DNA from: an uncultured Clostridia bacterium
GTDB lineage: Bacteria > Bacillota > Clostridia > Oscillospirales > JAAYOS01
Direction: 5' to 3'
DNA length: 64,000 nucleotides
Assembly: GCA_947593925.1 (NCBI GenBank)
Contig: CANQDU010000001.1
Span: forward strand, 1-64,000
The notes below the pieces were generated by a model, which had not been told where the DNA came from, ran no database searches, and saw only the letters and a program-made list of their open reading frames with translations. The position numbers and the translations under genes are program-made. Below are positions 59,958 to 64,000 of the stretch, piece by piece (within the stretch, counting starts at the first letter, position 1; each line of letters opens with the position of its first letter).

Positions 59958-59994
59958 CGGGCGCTTTCCTTTCGGAAAGCGCCCCGTTTTTTTG
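59958..59994 (+). terminator. Intrinsic terminator after ireB
   Basis: gggcgctttcctttcggaaagcgccccgttttttt. Confidence 0.85.
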
Positions 59995-60140
59995 TTTCCC
60001 CGCGCGGCGCGGTGTTTTTTCGGCGCGCCGTTTTCGCCGTATCTTGCGGTTTTTTCTGCCAAATCAGGGAATTTCTGCCGATTATTTCCGCTTCCGCTGA
60101 AATAAATTGTCTTTCATGGGATTTATTTTGCTTTCCGCTC

Positions 60141-60169
60141 TTGACACCGCCGTCCCCCGGTGATAAAAT
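60141..60169 (+). promoter_or_regulatory. Promoter TTGACA-17-TAAAAT
   Basis: Motif reading. Confidence 0.65.
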
Positions 60170-60218
60170 AGTTACAAAATAGTTACAACCTTCGGAGCGT
60201 ATCTGAAAGGAGATCTCA

Positions 60219-60509
60219 ATGGCAAAGAAGAAAACATCGGAGCTCGTCTGGCGCGGGTACCCTCTCGTGCGGAGCGGCAATACGATCTACTACGGGAACA
60301 TCACCGATCCCTATATCGCTATGCTCAGAATTATATCCACCAAGCAGGTCGGCGACCTCGAGGTGGCGGATAAGGTCTCTCTCCAGCTTCAGGCCACCGG
60401 CGAGGACGTCCACACCCGCGACCGCGTCCAGAAGCGCGCCGAGAAGGACGGGCTCTATCCCGCCCTCGACCTTGCGAGCGTCTGGCTCTCCCGTGCGCTG
60501 AAGGCATAA
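60219..60509 (+). CDS. Hypothetical protein (96 aa)
   Basis: RBS aaaggagatctca; compact conserved-looking ORF. Confidence 0.7.
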   Translation: MAKKKTSELVWRGYPLVRSGNTIYYGNITDPYIAMLRIISTKQVGDLEVADKVSLQLQATGEDVHTRDRVQKRAEKDGLYPALDLASVWLSRALKA

Positions 60510-60517
60510 GGCGGCGC

Positions 60518-61462
60518 ATGATGAAAAGAAGTCTGAAAATACTGATTTGTGCGGCGGCGCTCATCGTTCTCGCGATCTTCTCATGCTCTGCGGACGCCGT
60601 CGAAGCAGGGACTGTCAACGCAGAAAGCGGACTCCGCCTCCGCACCGCCGCGAGCACTTCCGCCGGCACCGTGTCCATACTCCCGAACGGCTCCGAGGTC
60701 ATCATCACCGAGGCCGGCGCGGAGTGGTGCAAGGTCAGTTGCGGCAGCGCCGAGGGCTATATGTCCACCGAGTACCTCACCCGTGCGGACACCGCCGCCT
60801 TCGAGACGCCCTACACCGGCAAGGTCACGGCGTCGGTCGTCAACCTCCGCGCGGAAGCGAATACGACGAGCACCGTGCTCGGTCAGCTCGTCGAGAACTC
60901 CGAGGTCGTCATACTCGGCGTGTCCGGCGGCTGGTACCATGTCCTCGCAAACGACGTGGAGGGCTTCATTCACCCCGACTACGTCGTCCCGACGGCGGTC
61001 ATGTCGTCCGATGACGCCGCTCCCGCGTCTGAAGCGGCCGCGAGCGCCGACGCTGTCCCCGCCTCCTCGGACGTGAGCGACCTGCGCGAACGGCTCATCG
61101 CCTTTGCAAAGCAGTATATCGGCACCCGCTACACCTACGGAGGACGTTCCCCGTCCACCGGCTTTGACTGCTCCGGGTTCGTGTACTACGTCTTCAAGAA
61201 CTTCGGCTACACCCTTAACCCCGGCGCTTCCACCCAGATGGACAAGGTCACGGTGATAAAGAAGGCCGAGCTCGTCCCGGGCGACCTTGTGTTCTTCAAC
61301 AACGGCACCGCCCGCCGCGCAAGTCACGTCGGCATCTATATCGGCAACAACCAGTTCATCCACGCCGTCTCTCCGGGAAATCCGGTCACCATCTCCTCGC
61401 TCGACGGCGGATATTACAGCCGCTGCTTCGTCGGCGGCGGACGTGTCCTCCCCACCGCGTGA
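60518..61462 (+). CDS. SH3-like repeats plus NlpC/P60 cell-wall hydrolase
   Basis: Two SH3 repeats; TRYTYGGRSPSTGFDCSGFVYYVF; RRASHVGIYIGNNQFIHA. Confidence 0.94.
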   Translation: MMKRSLKILICAAALIVLAIFSCSADAVEAGTVNAESGLRLRTAASTSAGTVSILPNGSEVIITEAGAEWCKVSCGSAEGYMSTEYLTRADTAAFETPYTGKVTASVVNLRAEANTTSTVLGQLVENSEVVILGVSGGWYHVLANDVEGFIHPDYVVPTAVMSSDDAAPASEAAASADAVPASSDVSDLRERLIAFAKQYIGTRYTYGGRSPSTGFDCSGFVYYVFKNFGYTLNPGASTQMDKVTVIKKAELVPGDLVFFNNGTARRASHVGIYIGNNQFIHAVSPGNPVTISSLDGGYYSRCFVGGGRVLPTA

Positions 61463-61482
61463 CGCGCGAACTTCCGACACTG

Positions 61483-61515
61483 CAAAACGAGGCCGCTCCG
61501 GCGGCCTCGTTTTTT
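61483..61515 (+). terminator. Intrinsic terminator
   Basis: aaaacgaggccgctccggcggcctcgtttttt. Confidence 0.85.
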
Positions 61516-61700
61516 GCTGCGGCTCGCTTTGCCGCTCGCCGGCGGGAGCGCATTCGACGCTTTGCCGCCCGTGAGTGATAATATTGAATAGCCGCCGGGA
61601 GGAACTCGGGTCTACTTTTTGTTTTGTCTTTTTCTTGTGTTGGCGCGTAGAATGTGGTAGTATTATTGTGTATGCAAATCACTGAGGAGGCGTTTCCCGA

Positions 61701-62546
61701 ATGCGTTTTACCAAGATGCACGGCTGCGGCAACGACTATATATACGTTGACTGCTTCCACGAGAAGGCAGACGTGCAAAATCCCGAACAGCTCTCAAGGC
61801 GGCTGAGCGACCGCCACTTCGGAGTAGGCTCGGACGGTCTTATCTTCATCAAGCCGAGCCCCGTGGCGGACTGCTTTATGGATATGTACAACTACGACGG
61901 ACCGCGCAGCGAGATGTGCGGCAACGGCATCCGCTGTGTCGGCAAGTACCTCTACGACCACGGCATCGTCGATCGCGACGTCATAACCGTCGATACGCTC
62001 GCGGGCGTCAAGACCCTCTACCTGCACATCGAGAACGGCATCTGCACCGGTGCGACCGTCGATATGGGCGAGCCGATACTTCTCCCGCAGATGATACCCA
62101 CCGAGCTCCACGGCAGTGACGGACGCGCCGTTGACGTCCCGCTCAACGCAGACGGCGTCACCTATCGCGTCACCTGCGTGTCGATGGGCAACCCCCACGC
62201 CGTCGTCGTCGTGGACGACCCCGCGTCCTTCCCCGTCCGCGAGGTCGGCATGAGAATAGAGACGCACCCCGCCTTCCCCCGCCGCACCAACGTCCACTTC
62301 ATCCGCGCGGAGTCGCGCGACAGCATCATCATCCGCACATGGGAGCGCGCCACCGGCGAGACGCTCGCCTGCGGCACCGGCAACTGCGCCTCCCTCGTCG
62401 CGGCGACGCTGCTCGGCCTCTCGGACGGCGAGGCGGAGATGCACTGCCTCGGCGGCACGCTCCACATCAAGTGGGACAGGAACGACAACCACGTCTACAT
62501 GACCGGCCCCGCCGTCGAGGTGTTCTCCGGCAGCATAGACGTATAA
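61701..62546 (+). CDS. dapF: Diaminopimelate epimerase
   Basis: FTKMHGCGNDYIYVD; SEMCGNGIRCVGKYLYD; ACGTGNCASLVA. Confidence 0.96.
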   Translation: MRFTKMHGCGNDYIYVDCFHEKADVQNPEQLSRRLSDRHFGVGSDGLIFIKPSPVADCFMDMYNYDGPRSEMCGNGIRCVGKYLYDHGIVDRDVITVDTLAGVKTLYLHIENGICTGATVDMGEPILLPQMIPTELHGSDGRAVDVPLNADGVTYRVTCVSMGNPHAVVVVDDPASFPVREVGMRIETHPAFPRRTNVHFIRAESRDSIIIRTWERATGETLACGTGNCASLVAATLLGLSDGEAEMHCLGGTLHIKWDRNDNHVYMTGPAVEVFSGSIDV

Positions 62547-62581
62547 ACCCCTATAAGACCCCTTAGTCAGGAGGAATATCA

Positions 62582-63787
62582 ATGAAACTGAATGACAACT
62601 TCCGCAAGATGCAGTCAAACTACCTCTTCTACACCGTCCGCGTAAAGACGAGCGAGTACATGGAAAAACATCCCGGCGCGGAGGTCATACGCCTCGGGAT
62701 AGGAGACGTCACGCTCCCGCTCGTCCCCGCCGTCATAGACGCGATGCACTCCGCCGTCTCGGACATGGGCAGCGCCGCCACCTTCAAGGGCTACGGCGAG
62801 GACTTCGGCTACTCCTTCCTCCGCCGCGCGATAATCGAGCAGGACTACAAGCCGCTCGGCGTCGATCTCTCGCTCGAGGAGGTCTTTATCAACGACGGCG
62901 CGAAGAGCGACACCGGAAACTTCGCGGAGCTCTTCGACCGCGACAACGTCGTCGCCGTCTGCGACCCGGTCTACCCCGTCTACGTTGACTCGAACGCCAT
63001 GGCCGGCCGCGCCGGCGACTTTGACGGCGAGCGCTGGAGTAAGCTCCTCTACATGCCCTGCGTCGCCTCGAACGGCTTCATTCCGGAGCCGCCGAAGGAG
63101 CACGCGGACATCATCTACCTCTGCTTCCCGAACAATCCGACCGGCGCGCACATCGGCTACGGCGAGCTGAAGGCGTGGGTCGATTACGCCCTCCGCGAGG
63201 GCTCGGTCATACTCTACGACGCGGCCTACTGCGCCTTCATCGAAGGCGACATGCCCCGCTCGATATACGAGATAGACGGCGCGAAGCGCTGCGCCGTCGA
63301 GTTCCGGAGCTACTCCAAGACCGCCGGCTTTACCGGCGTGCGCTGCGGCTTCACCGTAGTACCGAACGACCTCGTCTTCGACGGGCAGAGCCTCCGCGCG
63401 ATGTGGGCGCGCCGCCAGACCACGAAGTTCAACGAGGCGAGCTACATCTCCCAGCGCGGCGCGGCGGCGATATACACGCCGGAGGGCGCAAAGCAGGCCA
63501 TGGAGTCGATAGCCTACTACAAGAACAACGCAAAGACTCTCCGCGAGGGACTTCAGTCGCTCGGCTTTGAGGTCTACGGCGGAGTACACTCCCCCTACGT
63601 CTGGCTTGCGACGCCGAACGGCATGACCTCGTGGGAGTTCTTTGACGCACTGCTCGACCGCGCGCAGGTCGTCGGCACCCCCGGCTCGGGCTTCGGACCG
63701 TGCGGCGAGGGCTACTTCCGCCTCACGAGCTTCGGCACGCTCGAAAACTCGCTCCGCGCGCTCGAGCGGATAAAAGCCAATTTCTAA
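62582..63787 (+). CDS. dapL: LL-diaminopimelate aminotransferase
   Basis: VIRLGIGDVTLPLVPAVIDAMHSAV; CFPNNPTGAHIGYGELKAWVDYA; SYSKTAGFTGVRCG. Confidence 0.96.
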   Translation: MKLNDNFRKMQSNYLFYTVRVKTSEYMEKHPGAEVIRLGIGDVTLPLVPAVIDAMHSAVSDMGSAATFKGYGEDFGYSFLRRAIIEQDYKPLGVDLSLEEVFINDGAKSDTGNFAELFDRDNVVAVCDPVYPVYVDSNAMAGRAGDFDGERWSKLLYMPCVASNGFIPEPPKEHADIIYLCFPNNPTGAHIGYGELKAWVDYALREGSVILYDAAYCAFIEGDMPRSIYEIDGAKRCAVEFRSYSKTAGFTGVRCGFTVVPNDLVFDGQSLRAMWARRQTTKFNEASYISQRGAAAIYTPEGAKQAMESIAYYKNNAKTLREGLQSLGFEVYGGVHSPYVWLATPNGMTSWEFFDALLDRAQVVGTPGSGFGPCGEGYFRLTSFGTLENSLRALERIKANF

Positions 63788-63891
63788 GTTTCGACGCGAA
63801 ATGCGAGGGCGCAAGTCCATTCTTTATCCAATACCCTACCGCCTTCGCTCGTAATATTCGCTTCACGAGTGTTGCCAAGCTCGTCAAAAAA

Positions 63892-64000
63892 CCTCGTAGA
63901 GTTTCGCGCCTACAGGCGCGAAATAGAGTCCAATCGGTAAATTTCGGCGGCGTGTACGGCGAAATTTACACCTATCGCCCGGCGCGTTTCGAGCGCAGCG
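63892..64000 (+). repeat. Dispersed hairpin-array repeat, copy 4 (truncated by window end)
   Basis: cctcgtagagtttcgcgcctacaggcgcgaaatagag...gtaaatttcggcggcgtgtacggcgaaatttac. Confidence 0.85.

Overview
The window is high-GC, clostridial-type chromosome (sporulation gene spoVT, YlxR/YlxQ-infB cluster, rplU-prp-rpmA, T-box pheST). Housekeeping content: nrdG/nrdD, ppdK, tRNA-Ser(GCU), a polyamine operon (26.3-34.4 kb), an Rrf2 regulator with metY, rimP-nusA-ylxR-ylxQ-infB-rbfA-nrnA-truB-ribF, an ECF sigma operon, rplU-prp-rpmA-obg, pheST, ireB, an NlpC/P60 protein, and dapF-dapL. A compact phage-derived module (about 10.7-26.1 kb, minus strand) encodes terminase, portal, capsid, tail fibre and a holin-like protein, with no recognisable integrase, repressor, replication gene, tape measure or endolysin. 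Its only evident promoter carries two near-consensus Firmicute LexA boxes, so it may be an SOS-controlled domesticated or GTA-like element. Inside it, hairpin-array repeats with covarying stems sit exactly after the capsid and portal genes and are bracketed by duplicated 3' ends of those genes. A second, dispersed intergenic hairpin-array family (4 copies at 10.1, 46.7, 53.8 and 63.9 kb) has a conserved GGCGGCGTGTACGGCG core with compensatory stem changes. Other points of interest: an ORF fusing a ~430-aa unknown domain to carboxynorspermidine decarboxylase, a sigma-G-like spoVT promoter, a probable Rrf2 operator at metY, and a low-GC EcsC/SHOCT-like gene island. All family assignments come from reading translations by eye; no database search was run.
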